DNA of 42,448 nucleotides. It comes from a virus. The stretch covers positions 1 to 42,448 of the IMG/VR virus record IMGVR_UViG_3300013307_000669, one strand, 5' to 3'. Under the pieces are notes generated by a model. The model did not search any database, was not told where the DNA came from, and saw nothing but the letters and a program-made list of their open reading frames with translations. The position numbers were made by a program, and so were the translations under genes. Below are positions 10,401 through 19,318 of this stretch, in pieces. Within the stretch, counting starts at the first letter, position 1. Each line of letters starts with the position of its first letter.

Positions 10401-11162
10401 CTGTTCTCTGGTAAAACCAGATTTACGACGAATGTCATCAACCAACTGACCATGACCTAAAGACGTTCTTATTTCATGAAGGTAGTAATCTTCACGCTTT
10501 GCGAACTGAACTGGATGAGTAGCAACCAGAGGAACGCCACTGTAATGAGATAATGTAACCATGCCTTGAACAAACTCATGCTCATTAGGTTGACCATAAC
10601 GTTGAACTTCTAAGAAGAAGTTGTTTTGACCGAAAATTTCTTTGTAGAAATTCACTTTGTCAAAGGCGGCACGTTTAGATGCTTTATCGTCTCTGCTTGT
10701 ATCAAGAAGTTCTCTTGCTATATCACTCGAACGACTATCACCAGAAAGCGCTAAAATATTATCCACACCTTCCTGAAGCCATGACTGTTTGATGTAAGGA
10801 ATTTCGCCATGCTGGTTTTCCAGATATGCTCTACTTAATAACTCCATAATGCGACGATATCCGTCCAGATTTTTAGAAAGAAGAAGCATTCTGGTAGGTT
10901 CATTTTCATTATCTTCTGCGAGGTCAACTCCCGGATCGGTAATATCCCTTTCAATGTAAGCATCTAAACCTACGATAGGCTTAACACCTTTTCCTCGTGC
11001 TGCTTCATAAAAGTTAATAGTGCTAAACATTCTACCTAAGTCAGTTATTGCCACAGCATCCTGACCGTCTTTTTCAGCAAGTGCTACAATTTGTTTTGGA
11101 GAAAGGGTACCATCCTTGATTGAAAAGCTGGAGTGCATTCTAAGATGTGTAAAATTCGTCAT
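7476..11162 (-). CDS. dnaE: DNA polymerase III alpha subunit, copy B
   Basis: This 1228-residue family C polymerase has intact catalytic aspartates: Asp418 and Asp420 in PDFDIDF, and Asp588 in KFDFL. The PHP domain begins THLRMHSSFSIKDG. The fingers region (HGIFIYQEQVMKAAQ and LLRRAMGKKKKEEM) is closer to the typical bacterial replicative consensus than copy A is. An OB fold lies near residue 1020 (YLIAGLVSNMKVI). The C-terminus is short and basic. With parC, radA and xseAB it forms a replication and repair set. A TATAAT-like element occurs upstream, near 11200-11210 on the minus strand, but I could not define a convincing -35. No epsilon proofreading or beta clamp gene is in this window. Confidence 0.93.
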   Translation of the reverse strand: MTNFTHLRMHSSFSIKDGTLSPKQIVALAEKDGQDAVAITDLGRMFSTINFYEAARGKGVKPIVGLDAYIERDITDPGVDLAEDNENEPTRMLLLSKNLDGYRRIMELLSRAYLENQHGEIPYIKQSWLQEGVDNILALSGDSRSSDIARELLDTSRDDKASKRAAFDKVNFYKEIFGQNNFFLEVQRYGQPNEHEFVQGMVTLSHYSGVPLVATHPVQFAKREDYYLHEIRTSLGHGQLVDDIRRKSGFTREQSFKTKEEMAELFKDLPVALENAHKISQICSLNIPLNDPKLPDFPTPEGVKLSDFFAQTSREGLEERMVKLFPNEKIREAKRQEYSDRLETEIRIINEMGFAGYFMIVSDFMKWSKDNKVTVGPGRGSGAGSLVAYALKITNLDPIPYGLLFERFLNPERVSMPDFDIDFESGRREEVIRYVREKYNDLSGTYSVSQIATYGLLKAKAVLKDVGRSLQMNYNEVDGISKIIPNDPKITLAAMMDLSDEKTQKYLSKKEAFIARYNSSPSVKRLVDFALSLENVPKSVGKHAGGVVIAPGKLTDFAPLYVADNSDGMLTCQYDGSQIEKAGLVKFDFLALSNLTVIEKAVVSINKRKDREGNIFDIEDIPLDDKKVFENIFANGNAIGVFQFESDGMRGMLKSIKPDTFEDLIALVSLYRPGPMKLIPDYGRHKSGQPFEYLDKRLEPVLKETHGIFIYQEQVMKAAQVVAGYSLGGADLLRRAMGKKKKEEMDKQRSVFQEGAVKNGLTAEKATEIFDLMEDFANYGFNKSHAAAYSLVAYQTAYLKHYYPAEFYSAFLNVEGAEKSKLEKVELLVKDARKNGIALLPPDINIGNALFVPEDGNIRYGIAGLKKVKEGILNVISEERELNGNFTGVFDFCRRLSDKKITKTIVEKLIQGGTFDSIEPNRAKLYNAIPDVEKFLKKLRAEAKKGRENVVIAIENAELEEAWARGEKPLNDKGKPIKLRKLKEIKDVPDPEIKDVKEWSPLEKLSNEKAAVGFYLSDHPYETYREQLGGLEAAIDIREVDTMEPDTGDSYLIAGLVSNMKVIPTKKGSLMAFATIDDGKDSKDITLFSDAYENDGHKIQKGNFVAFEVNINKPRNEGESNGLIGQSVYTFDEIQYRLAGGVHLALKQEKLEGLVDVLNKHKGVLSVKIYHPDAKSNRYTKATLSEEYGVSGTAECWRDLERYVGKGKMKITYAKEIAFERKSRFRPR

Positions 11163-11275
11163 TTATTCTCTCTTTTTAATTAGTTAAATATAAAAATCTT
11201 ATCCTATATTATAACTATTTTTTGATAAGTCTGTCCATTCTTTATGGACTTATTTTACGATAGATAATCTTATTT

Positions 11276-11899
11276 TTATTTGCCTATCCAATATCTTTGC
11301 CTTCCTGTATCGATATGCACGAAATGTTTATTGGGGTAAAACCCTACTCCACCCGCCTGATAATGAGCAGCTAAAAGGCCCACATAGTTTGTAGGTAAAC
11401 CCGGAACAACGATATCAATAGCTTTACCATGTAGATGCATAGAGTTTTTCGCAGCACCTTCAAGTTTGTTATTTGTTGATGCTGTTCTATAACCACTGTT
11501 TATTTGAATAGGCTTTTTATAACCATACGATGAAACCCATGCCTGTATCGCCCTTAACAAATCGAAAACGCGAGGATCCATCATAGCAGCCTTATTTACA
11601 TGAACATCTCTCATTAGCCAGCACAGTTTTGTATACCCATCAACATTAATCTTGCCATTTTCCCAATAGACAACATTTAAAATTTCATTTGTAGCTGGTC
11701 TGTAAACATTTAAAGAGCGCGGCAAGTCCCAAAACGGCTCTGACGCATTTACAGCAGGATTACTCATAACGTGTGAGTCAGCATGAGCATCTGCAAAGAA
11801 AAGACCGCTACCGCCTTTACTCATATTTTCAAGGGTATTAATCGCCACCATTGATGTCGGTAATGCTACCAATGCTTTTAAAAACTTTCTTCTATCCAC
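11276..11899 (-). CDS. Tat-exported M15/DUF882 (YcbK-like) peptidase
   Basis: This 207-residue protein is probably a periplasmic zinc peptidase of the M15/DUF882 family acting on peptidoglycan. The N-terminus is a twin-arginine signal (MDRRKFLKAL, Arg3-Arg4, then a hydrophobic stretch ending near ADAHA, residues 36-40). The C-terminal half has the family metal-site pattern: the S-x-H-x-x-G-x-A-x-D block (Ser153, His155, Gly158, Asp162) and the His-x-Asp block (His195, Asp197). The NSGYRT motif near residue 134 is also typical. Such enzymes often open the cell wall for secretion machines, which fits the neighbouring dotL, but that role is inferred. Confidence 0.85.
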   Translation of the reverse strand: MDRRKFLKALVALPTSMVAINTLENMSKGGSGLFFADAHADSHVMSNPAVNASEPFWDLPRSLNVYRPATNEILNVVYWENGKINVDGYTKLCWLMRDVHVNKAAMMDPRVFDLLRAIQAWVSSYGYKKPIQINSGYRTASTNNKLEGAAKNSMHLHGKAIDIVVPGLPTNYVGLLAAHYQAGGVGFYPNKHFVHIDTGRQRYWIGK

Positions 11900-11981
11900 A
11901 AAATATCCTCTACATAACTTTTTTGTTTATCTTACACTACTTATAGTTAATCATATAATATGTCAAACAAGCAAAATAAAC

Positions 11982-12012
11982 AAAAAAAAGGTAGAGCACA
12001 AGCCCTACCTTT
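11982..12012 (-). terminator. terminator after dotL
   Basis: On the minus strand an AAAGGTAG/CTACCTTT stem with a GC-rich loop is followed by a T run, just downstream of the dotL stop. Confidence 0.75.
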
Positions 12013-12029
12013 ACATTTGATGTAAACTT

Positions 12030-15000
12030 TTAGTTATTATCTACATCAAGATCTTCTAACATATCACCAATCTGAGCCATAACTTCTTTAGGGAAGATTT
12101 CTTTTGGCGTTTCGGTACCACGTTTTGGATAACGGCTAACATTTTCCATATCACTGATGAGCTTATCTGTTTTCTGTTTAGCAATCTCATCAGACTCACC
12201 TGATTTCTTCTCAATATCAAAGAAACTTGAGCGCACAGTATCTTTATCATAAAATGCATCAAAGTTATCTTCTACTGGTCCAAAATCAACTTCAGTATCA
12301 GCATCATCTTTATCGTTCAAATGCTTACTGAACAGGCTGATATGGTCATTATCATCTTCTTCATCTTTTAACGTCTTCGTTAACGCCGGGAAGTCGCCTC
12401 TGAAATCGTCAAGACCCGCATAGTTTACCATGTGGTTAGCAGCAACAATCGCAGCGCCCATATCTCTGTCAGAGAAACCTTTCTGCTCAAATGTTTCCAT
12501 CAGCTCACGAACAAACTTGATGTTTGGCGTTTCTTCAACTTGAGACTGGTAATCAGTCATAAAGTTTGGCTTCATAAACTGCTGAGTCATTGTCTTCACA
12601 CTGTCTTCATAGCACTGAATAATTTCCTTTTCTGGTGGCTCAACTTTCAAGAAGTGGTTAAGCTGAAGTTTTGCAACATCTTCTGGCGCAGCATAGAACA
12701 TCTTCGCTCTAATCAGTGTAGATCTGAAAATAATGTGAGACTCACCCTCTTTTTGATCTTTCAGGTCAAGCAAATCACCACGACCAACCTTAGCTATCGT
12801 AACATTATCAGAATCGCCATAACTATTACCTAATATACCAGGCGATTTTACAAGCCCCGATGTTTTCTTAACTAATGCTTCACCTACTGAACTTTTAAAC
12901 AGGTTAAAGGTGTCATCGGGATCTTCAACTTTCATGAAGATCTTGATGTTGCAGTTACCGATAGTCGAAATTGCTTCTTCTTTGTTGTTGTTTTTCTGGA
13001 ATGCTGGATAGTCCTGACCTGCGAAAACCATTGAAAAACCTAAAGATCTTGCCTGTGCAGGCATTACCGCAGCTCCTTTGACAACATAGTACCCGTACTC
13101 ATCTAGTATACACATATAAGGCGCTGGCGCGTTTGTTGGCTTCGTTTCAATAACATCTTTGAACTCACCTTCAAGCTCATCACCAAGGCCTGTTGCCATC
13201 ATTGACTTAATACATGCCACTACGATTTTACCCAAGTTTCCAAGTTCATCAATAGATTTTTCAAGTGCTGGCAATAATACAACCAATATTCTACGGTTTA
13301 CAACCACGTCGAAGAAGTCTATTTCACCAAGATTTGTTCTAAAGATATAACCATAGTCTTCTGACAGTGAGCTAAGCACACGAGTAAACTGCATTTGAAG
13401 ATAACCATGCTGCTCACCAACAATATCCTGCTGCTTCTTCGCATCAGCTTGATAACCCGGCAAGGAAACCAGATAAGCATTAAGACCTGCCGTAATGGTA
13501 GTTGGCAACTCTGAACGTTTGGTCAGCTTCTGAATATTTTCCAAAATAAGGTATTTACGAAGCTGGTCTACGTCAAGCAACATACCTGTATGTTCTCTTA
13601 AATATACTAATGCTCTCATCACACTGGACATAAGAGAAATAGCACGTCCTTTCCACATACCACCATCACCACCAGAGTCATCCATAAGCCCAACGATAAG
13701 CTCAGTCAGACCACCAGCCGAACCGGATATTAGTGGGTTTAATGTATTCGACAGCTTAGTTCTCTGCGCACCCAACACATCACGTCCACCTGTCATGTAG
13801 TTAAGCACTAACAGATCATTTTCACGCCCAACAGATCTTACGATTGAGAATATTTTAGCGAAAAGACTGTTATCCCCTTTACCATCTACATAGATAAAGC
13901 CTGAACCATGAACCAATGTGTTAAACGCAAGAGAAATAAGCGTTTCTGTATTATGCGTCACTACATAATCTTTTGTTACAAACAATCCAGAACGATCTGC
14001 GATTTTAATACACTGGCAGGACTCTACTCTATCTGTTAACTCAATCGATACTACTTTGAGTATTGCTATTTTCTTAACAACAAGCACATGAGTAATACCC
14101 TCTTTCCATTCGTGCTTTCTTACCTCATGATCAACAACGCTTTCAAGTTTCGCCCATAAACCTAATGAATGCGCGATAGCCTGAACAGATTTAGCAGACT
14201 CTTCATGTTTAAAGGCATAAACAGTATAGTCATTGTGTGTTAACGAATAGTCTTCATATTCTTTTATTCCGCGAGAAAACTCTTTCCAGAATCCTCTTCT
14301 TTGAGATAAGGAACCGTTAGCAATCAAAGTAACATCATCAGAGAAAGCATCGCCTTTTTCGAGAGCACGTAAAGTTTTATGAACCAATACATCCATATCG
14401 CATTCCAGCTTCACTGGAGCTTGCTCAATATCTTTAACGGGCCTTACACCTAAATGCTGACCTCTTTCAAGGCGAGCTTTAAAGTCAAGAGCATGAATAA
14501 CTTCTCCAAGCTTAGGCACTTCTTTATCTAACGGTAGAGCTTCCCATAAGTGGTCAGCAGTAGAATCTTTTTTTCTTCCGTCATCAAAAGTAAACTCATA
14601 CAGCTCTTTTTGACCTTGAGGATAAACACCTACAACTTCTGATGCTAAACCATTTGGCATAGTTACAAAATCACCCACGGTCAGATCTTTATTCTGAACC
14701 CATCCTTTTGGCGTATGGATCAACTCATCATCTCGAAGAGCTTTACCCGCACCTGTTGATCCGAACACCAATAAATGAGTTCTCATATCACTGTTGGTCA
14801 ACCAAAGCTCTTTATTGGTTCCACGCTCATTACCTAAAAATGCTATACCGCTCGCATCATCAATTTTACCTGATGGAGTTATACTATTAGGATCTTTCAT
14901 GCCTGAGCTTTTTGGCATTCTGAAAGGAAGACCGAACTTACGCTTGTGAAGGTTATAAAAAGATAACATACCAATAGCAAATAACGGTTCTGACAGGACG

Positions 15001-15161
15001 GGATAGAAAACCATAGTTCCTGCAATAGCCATACCGAGAGTCATCATAGTTCCTCTCTTTTCAAGGCTTTGCGTAAACTTTTCCCACGGTCTTCTTACAT
15101 CTCTCCAATCATCATTGGGTTTTACAATGTGTTTAGTATCAACACCTCTTATTTCTGACAT
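12030..15161 (-). CDS. dotL: type IVB coupling protein DotL/IcmO with embedded intein
   Basis: This 1043-residue precursor is the hexameric inner-membrane ATPase that recruits substrates to a Dot/Icm-type secretion or conjugation system. Residues 38-70 form two membrane spans. The Walker A motif GSTGAGKT is split: residues 135-140 precede, and Thr405 follows, a 264-residue intein (residues 141-404). Removing it gives a 779-residue protein, close to the length of Legionella DotL, and restores GSTGAGKTETL. The Walker B region is CILDEYGYY. The C-terminal tail is acidic, as in DotL, where it binds adaptor proteins. Its partner DotM is encoded about 25 kb away. Splicing should be essential for function because the intein sits in the nucleotide-binding loop. 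Confidence 0.93.
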   Translation of the reverse strand: MSEIRGVDTKHIVKPNDDWRDVRRPWEKFTQSLEKRGTMMTLGMAIAGTMVFYPVLSEPLFAIGMLSFYNLHKRKFGLPFRMPKSSGMKDPNSITPSGKIDDASGIAFLGNERGTNKELWLTNSDMRTHLLVFGSTGAGKALRDDELIHTPKGWVQNKDLTVGDFVTMPNGLASEVVGVYPQGQKELYEFTFDDGRKKDSTADHLWEALPLDKEVPKLGEVIHALDFKARLERGQHLGVRPVKDIEQAPVKLECDMDVLVHKTLRALEKGDAFSDDVTLIANGSLSQRRGFWKEFSRGIKEYEDYSLTHNDYTVYAFKHEESAKSVQAIAHSLGLWAKLESVVDHEVRKHEWKEGITHVLVVKKIAILKVVSIELTDRVESCQCIKIADRSGLFVTKDYVVTHNTETLISLAFNTLVHGSGFIYVDGKGDNSLFAKIFSIVRSVGRENDLLVLNYMTGGRDVLGAQRTKLSNTLNPLISGSAGGLTELIVGLMDDSGGDGGMWKGRAISLMSSVMRALVYLREHTGMLLDVDQLRKYLILENIQKLTKRSELPTTITAGLNAYLVSLPGYQADAKKQQDIVGEQHGYLQMQFTRVLSSLSEDYGYIFRTNLGEIDFFDVVVNRRILVVLLPALEKSIDELGNLGKIVVACIKSMMATGLGDELEGEFKDVIETKPTNAPAPYMCILDEYGYYVVKGAAVMPAQARSLGFSMVFAGQDYPAFQKNNNKEEAISTIGNCNIKIFMKVEDPDDTFNLFKSSVGEALVKKTSGLVKSPGILGNSYGDSDNVTIAKVGRGDLLDLKDQKEGESHIIFRSTLIRAKMFYAAPEDVAKLQLNHFLKVEPPEKEIIQCYEDSVKTMTQQFMKPNFMTDYQSQVEETPNIKFVRELMETFEQKGFSDRDMGAAIVAANHMVNYAGLDDFRGDFPALTKTLKDEEDDNDHISLFSKHLNDKDDADTEVDFGPVEDNFDAFYDKDTVRSSFFDIEKKSGESDEIAKQKTDKLISDMENVSRYPKRGTETPKEIFPKEVMAQIGDMLEDLDVDNN
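13950..14741 (-). other. class 3 intein in the DotL Walker A motif
   Basis: This is an in-frame 264-residue protein intron. It begins with Ala141, not Cys or Ser, and ends THN before Thr405. The class 3 WCT signature is present: Trp206 in block B (TADHLW), Cys384 in block F (CIKIADRSGLFVTKDY follows the preceding Gln) and Thr402 in block G (VVTHN), with a Thr at +1. In this class the block F Cys makes the first branched ester. Residues 211-380 appear to be a decayed LAGLIDADG endonuclease: the stretch YAFKHEESAKSVQAIAHSLG resembles the second half of such a repeat, but no acidic LAGLIDADG core remains. Homing activity is therefore probably lost. Confidence 0.87.
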
Positions 15162-15289
15162 ACTCCATCCCTATATAATTGATTTTTTCTATAGATTGTG
15201 TTTTTATTATTTACTGATTACTTTATTTTTACCAAATAATCGTAAATAGGCAAGAGTAAAGAATAAATATCTCTTTAAAAGGAACTAAA

Positions 15290-16555
15290 ATGACGCAACA
15301 AGTGTATGATAAGCAAAAAGCTTATGAAAAGGGTATCGATGCGATATTCAAAAAAGATAAAGACATGCTATTAGAAGCATTAGATGAAGGTTTTTATCTG
15401 CAGGGATTTACTAAAACAAAATCATCAGGTTTTGGCGGAAATGGAACACGGGAACATTATTATTCAACTGAGCATAAAGATTTCCATCCCTTTATTCAAA
15501 TAATCACATCGGGTTGGGTTGAAGGTTGGGAGATATTATCTGAGAGATTAAATGATGACATTCATGTTTCATCCGATGAACTTTCCGAGTTTCCTGCAAT
15601 GTGGGAGTTGGCGACACAGTATGCAGAAAAAGACATTTTAGAAAATCTGACTTCTGTAGGTTATGATCCTACATTTAAAGATGTATATGGTCAAACAACC
15701 GTTCATTTAGGTTATGACGCAGTAAAAGAGCATCCTATTATCATTATCCCTGATCGTAAAATTATCCAATTATTTGAATGGTGTGAGGAGAAAGGGTTAG
15801 ACCTTTACGAAACCTATCCCGGTCGAAACTTTATGCCACATGATGTGAATCGCGCAGGTCATTCATTATGGTCTTACGCTTTAATGCATTACTCTTGGGC
15901 TACCGCTGATCGTTTCTTCCCTGAAAGTTGGTATGACATTCTTAAAAGTAAACGTTGGCAATATGTTTTAGGCCAGCTAAAAGTCTATTTAACCGTTAAG
16001 AAATCAGACGTTATTAATAAAGAAGCCAAACAGCATATCGTAAGCATTTGGAACAAGCTTGTTGATAACTTTTTAGAACCTTACCTTGCTTTTTCCGGCG
16101 ATATGTTTGATGACAATCAGGATTTTAAATATGTTTTAGATATGAATGAAGAGCAAAGAAATATTGTCTGGCAGCATTACTCACAGAAACGAGCTAATAA
16201 TCGCTCTCTTTGGTTTGATATTATCACTAATGTGAATGATGAAAATATGTATAAAATGGTTTTTCAGGCTCTTGAGGATGGTTTTGATATACTCCATGAG
16301 CTTTCTCAAACTGACGATGTTAATGAGTCGCCTCTTTTCCTTTGGGCGGCAAATATTGACGCTTTGGAGTCTCCCACTTCTCTTGATATGACAGCGAACC
16401 ATATTCGACTATTAAACTCGCTGGATGATGATATAAAAAATAAAGCTGATGAACTAAGCGGATTTACAATAAAGCAAATGGTTTTTAATACCATTAAAGT
16501 ATGGTCTATGTATGATAAAAAATATAAAACCTTATTGGAAACTATTAAATCATAA
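15290..16555 (+). CDS. ankyrin-like repeat protein of unknown function
   Basis: This 421-residue protein has no signal peptide or membrane span. Several segments have the helix-turn-helix pattern of degenerate ankyrin repeats (AIFKKDKDMLLEALDEGFY near residue 18; MWELATQYAEKDILENLTSVG near residue 104; IIQLFEWCEEKGLDLYET near residue 160), but consensus positions are poorly kept. An AAAGGAACT ribosome binding site precedes the ATG. It is divergent from dotL across a 128-bp spacer and could share regulation with it. Ankyrin proteins are common type IVB effectors in Legionella and Coxiella. Whether this one is secreted is speculation. Confidence 0.7.
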   Translation: MTQQVYDKQKAYEKGIDAIFKKDKDMLLEALDEGFYLQGFTKTKSSGFGGNGTREHYYSTEHKDFHPFIQIITSGWVEGWEILSERLNDDIHVSSDELSEFPAMWELATQYAEKDILENLTSVGYDPTFKDVYGQTTVHLGYDAVKEHPIIIIPDRKIIQLFEWCEEKGLDLYETYPGRNFMPHDVNRAGHSLWSYALMHYSWATADRFFPESWYDILKSKRWQYVLGQLKVYLTVKKSDVINKEAKQHIVSIWNKLVDNFLEPYLAFSGDMFDDNQDFKYVLDMNEEQRNIVWQHYSQKRANNRSLWFDIITNVNDENMYKMVFQALEDGFDILHELSQTDDVNESPLFLWAANIDALESPTSLDMTANHIRLLNSLDDDIKNKADELSGFTIKQMVFNTIKVWSMYDKKYKTLLETIKS

Positions 16556-16626
16556 TAAATTTGCTTTAGAAATTATTATAAAGTAATATGATTAATGAAT
16601 ATTTTATTTATTGAGAAGAGGATTAT

Positions 16627-16869
16627 ATGGATACAAATGAAGTGCTTAGCGACATCAAAAAATATCGCAAATCAAGAAAAGAAACGCAGTCCACTTTTTG
16701 GAATCGTTTTGGTTTGACGCAGCCGGGCGGTTCACGTTATGAGGGCGATCAGAAAATTCCTTTACCTACTGCGATTCTTGTTGGTTTATTTGCGGATGGA
16801 TTTATCTCAGAATCTGATATTGATGAAATCATGGAAAAAGTAAAAAAATGTGATAGGGTCTCATCCTAA
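16627..16869 (+). CDS. small XRE-like DNA-binding protein
   Basis: This 80-residue protein has the layout of a Cro/XRE helix-turn-helix: RKSRKETQSTFWNRFGLTQPGGSRYEGDQKIPLP matches the helix 2-turn-helix 3 region followed by the hydrophobic helix TAILVGLFADGF. A GAGAAGAGG ribosome binding site lies just upstream. It probably regulates its own locus, including the GIY-YIG gene 18 bases downstream. The assignment to XRE is by pattern only. Confidence 0.75.
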   Translation: MDTNEVLSDIKKYRKSRKETQSTFWNRFGLTQPGGSRYEGDQKIPLPTAILVGLFADGFISESDIDEIMEKVKKCDRVSS

Positions 16870-16887
16870 TCTAAGGAAAGGTTTTAG

Positions 16888-17817
16888 ATGTTTAAAAGTA
16901 AAGCAGGATATGTGTATGTATTAACAAATCCTTCTTACAATGGATGGCATAAAGTAGGCCGAACCCAAAGAACCCCTTACAGGCGAGCAAAAGAGCTTTC
17001 TTCGGCAGGGGTTTTAACAGAGTTTGATATTGTTTATGCCCGTTTCTTTTGGGATTGTAATAAAGCAGAATCGGAAATTCATAAAAAGTTAGCCAAAGGC
17101 CAGGTTGATGCAAAACATAAAGAGTTTTTTAATATTAATATTAATGAAATAATTTATACTGTAAAACATCATGATAATCCGTATCAATCTTATTTTGATT
17201 ATGAACACCTTCCGCTTTTATTCAATTGGAAAAACCATGAGCACTTACGTGAAGATCCTTTCATCATAGAATGTGATAAAAAGGTAAAAGAAGCGCATAA
17301 CTTATGGAACTATAAAGATGCCAAAAAGAAGGAACGCGCTATTGCTATGCTGGAAAAGATTTCTATTGCAGGCTATGCGCCAGCAACATGGATTTTAAGC
17401 CTGTATATTGAAGTTCTCCTTGGCGGTAAAGAAGGGTTAAAACAATCTCAGTGGGTTATTGATACTTGTATTGAACAAGGCATAGTAGAAGCCTCCTTTA
17501 AAAAAAGCTGGATCGCTTCGCATCTCACTGACTATTTATACCCCTCATGGCAAAATGAGCTAATTCGACTTTGGTCAAACTCTTTACAGCACATTGAGCC
17601 GCAGGCATGGCCTGATAAAATTGTTGATGTATTGGTTAAAGAAGTGAAAAGTTGGGATGAATATCCTAATAGAAACTTTTACCATCCTATTTGGGAGTTG
17701 CTCTTTATACGCTTAGCAGAAGATAAATCAGCAAGATTAAACTGGTCTTCCGAACGAGAATATATCTTCAAGAGAATTGTTCAACAAATAGCCATTATTA
17801 AAAATAAAGCCTCATAA
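16888..17817 (+). CDS. GIY-YIG (T5orf172/MUG113-like) nuclease-domain protein
   Basis: This 309-residue protein carries an N-terminal GIY-YIG fold: GYVYVLTNPSYNGWHKVGRT (from residue 7) gives the GIY and YIG strands, and Arg25 is the likely catalytic arginine. AESEIHKKL and KEFFNIN near residues 57-84 are typical of the T5orf172/MUG113 subgroup found in phages and plasmids. The C-terminal 200 residues are helical with Sel1/TPR-like character and are not recognised. AAGGAAAGG precedes the ATG. It follows the XRE-like gene and probably shares its transcript. It could be a mobile endonuclease or a DNA-processing factor. Confidence 0.8.
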   Translation: MFKSKAGYVYVLTNPSYNGWHKVGRTQRTPYRRAKELSSAGVLTEFDIVYARFFWDCNKAESEIHKKLAKGQVDAKHKEFFNININEIIYTVKHHDNPYQSYFDYEHLPLLFNWKNHEHLREDPFIIECDKKVKEAHNLWNYKDAKKKERAIAMLEKISIAGYAPATWILSLYIEVLLGGKEGLKQSQWVIDTCIEQGIVEASFKKSWIASHLTDYLYPSWQNELIRLWSNSLQHIEPQAWPDKIVDVLVKEVKSWDEYPNRNFYHPIWELLFIRLAEDKSARLNWSSEREYIFKRIVQQIAIIKNKAS

Positions 17818-17828
17818 GAGGCTTTTTA
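17806..17828. terminator. bidirectional terminator
   Basis: AAAGCCTC/GAGGCTTT with an ATAA loop and flanking A/T tracts lies between the convergent GIY-YIG and radA genes. Confidence 0.85.
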
Positions 17829-17832
17829 TTTA

Positions 17833-19221
17833 TCAGAACCATTCTTTGATTAAATCAATCGCATCATCTAATGAAGACACACCTTTTATTTGCACACCAG
17901 GTATTTTATCTTTGGGTAGATTTCTTTTAGGAATAATAAGCTTTGTGAAACCCATTGCGGCAGCTTCCCTTATTCTATCCTCCGAGCGCATAACAGGCCT
18001 AACCTCTCCCGTTAAATCAACCTCACCAAAGCATGCAAGACTCTCTGGTAAAGGTTTATTCAGGAATGATGAAATCATTGAAAGCGCTACAGGCAAGTCT
18101 GAGGCAGTTTCTTTAACCTTCGCACCACCTACAAGGCTCACATATACATCCTGATCAGCAAAATCTACGCCTGTATGTTTCCTTAAAATAGCAATAACCA
18201 TCGCTAATCTGTTGTAGTCTAAGCCTACGCCAAGTCTGCGAGGGTTTGTTAAGGCCGACTGGTCAATCAATGATTGTATCTCTATCAATAAAGGTCTATG
18301 CCCTTCCTGAGAAATAAATACACAAGAGCCTTCTATTGGCTTTCTATCAAGGGACAAGAACATCTCTGAGGGATTATCTACAGGCTTTAAACCTTCGCCT
18401 GTCATCTCCAGTGCGCCTATTTCGTTGGTTGCGCCAAATCTGTTTTTAGAAGCCCTGATTATCCTGTAAGGCGTATCTTGCTCACCTTCTATCATAATGG
18501 TCACATCAACCAAGTGCTCCAGAACTTTTGGCCCAGCCATATTACCATCTTTTGTAATATGACCAATTAGGACTATTGTTACTCCCTCATCTTTTGCTAA
18601 GCGGTTGAGCTGAGCAGCGCATTCTTTTACCTGAGAGACAGAACCCTGACTTGAAGTAATATCTTTCATGTAAATTGTTTGAATTGAATCCACAATAACA
18701 AACTTTGACTGGCTTGACCTTATCTCACTCATAATTTCATCCAGATCCGCTTCACCCAAACAAGGAATACGCTTAAGATCTTTAATACCTAATCTTATTG
18801 CTCTCTGTGCTATTTGCTGGATTGATTCTTCAGCGGATACATAGAGAGAAGGATATGTTTTGGTAATATGATCGATTATTTGCAGGAGAACTGTTGACTT
18901 ACCTGCTCCCGGCTCGCCACTTATCAGTGTAACCGACCCTCTGACAAAACCGCCACCTAACACATTATCGATTTCTCTATTGCCACTACTGAAACGTTGA
19001 TACTCCAGCAAGTCAACCTCAGCAAGATTTCTTGCCTGAGATGAGCCACTTAACCATGTCTTTGATTTCTGCTGAGCCATCCTGTTTTTTGTTTCTTTTT
19101 CTGGCGCGACTAAAACTTCTTGTAATGTGTTCCAACTGTCGCATTCTTTGCATCTCCCTGTATATTGAATCTGAACAGCACCACAGTTTGAACATTCATA
19201 TTGTGTCTTTGCTTTTTTCAT
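17833..19221 (-). CDS. radA: DNA repair protein RadA (Sms)
   Basis: This 462-residue protein, the usual length, is the RecA-like helicase that drives branch migration in recombinational repair. It has an N-terminal C4 zinc finger (Cys10, Cys13, Cys24, Cys27) and Walker A GEPGAGKST (102-110). The RadA-specific KNRFG motif is at 259-263. A C-terminal Lon-like domain is recognisable by LVGGAKVKE and the FGEVDLTGEVRPV stretch. All key motifs are intact. It is transcribed divergently from the GspE-like gene. Carriage on a mobile element is consistent with processing incoming or damaged DNA. Confidence 0.96.
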   Translation of the reverse strand: MKKAKTQYECSNCGAVQIQYTGRCKECDSWNTLQEVLVAPEKETKNRMAQQKSKTWLSGSSQARNLAEVDLLEYQRFSSGNREIDNVLGGGFVRGSVTLISGEPGAGKSTVLLQIIDHITKTYPSLYVSAEESIQQIAQRAIRLGIKDLKRIPCLGEADLDEIMSEIRSSQSKFVIVDSIQTIYMKDITSSQGSVSQVKECAAQLNRLAKDEGVTIVLIGHITKDGNMAGPKVLEHLVDVTIMIEGEQDTPYRIIRASKNRFGATNEIGALEMTGEGLKPVDNPSEMFLSLDRKPIEGSCVFISQEGHRPLLIEIQSLIDQSALTNPRRLGVGLDYNRLAMVIAILRKHTGVDFADQDVYVSLVGGAKVKETASDLPVALSMISSFLNKPLPESLACFGEVDLTGEVRPVMRSEDRIREAAAMGFTKLIIPKRNLPKDKIPGVQIKGVSSLDDAIDLIKEWF

Positions 19222-19318
19222 AAAACCTCAAAATTAACTGATTAAAATATCTTTTAAATATAATGAAAATAGATACCTTATTCAAATTTAAAAGGCGCTC
19301 ACGCACATTTTTAACAAC

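Noticed and set aside
12432-12833. Plus-strand ORF of 133 codons inside dotL
   Set aside because: Antisense shadow of the DotL C-terminal region.
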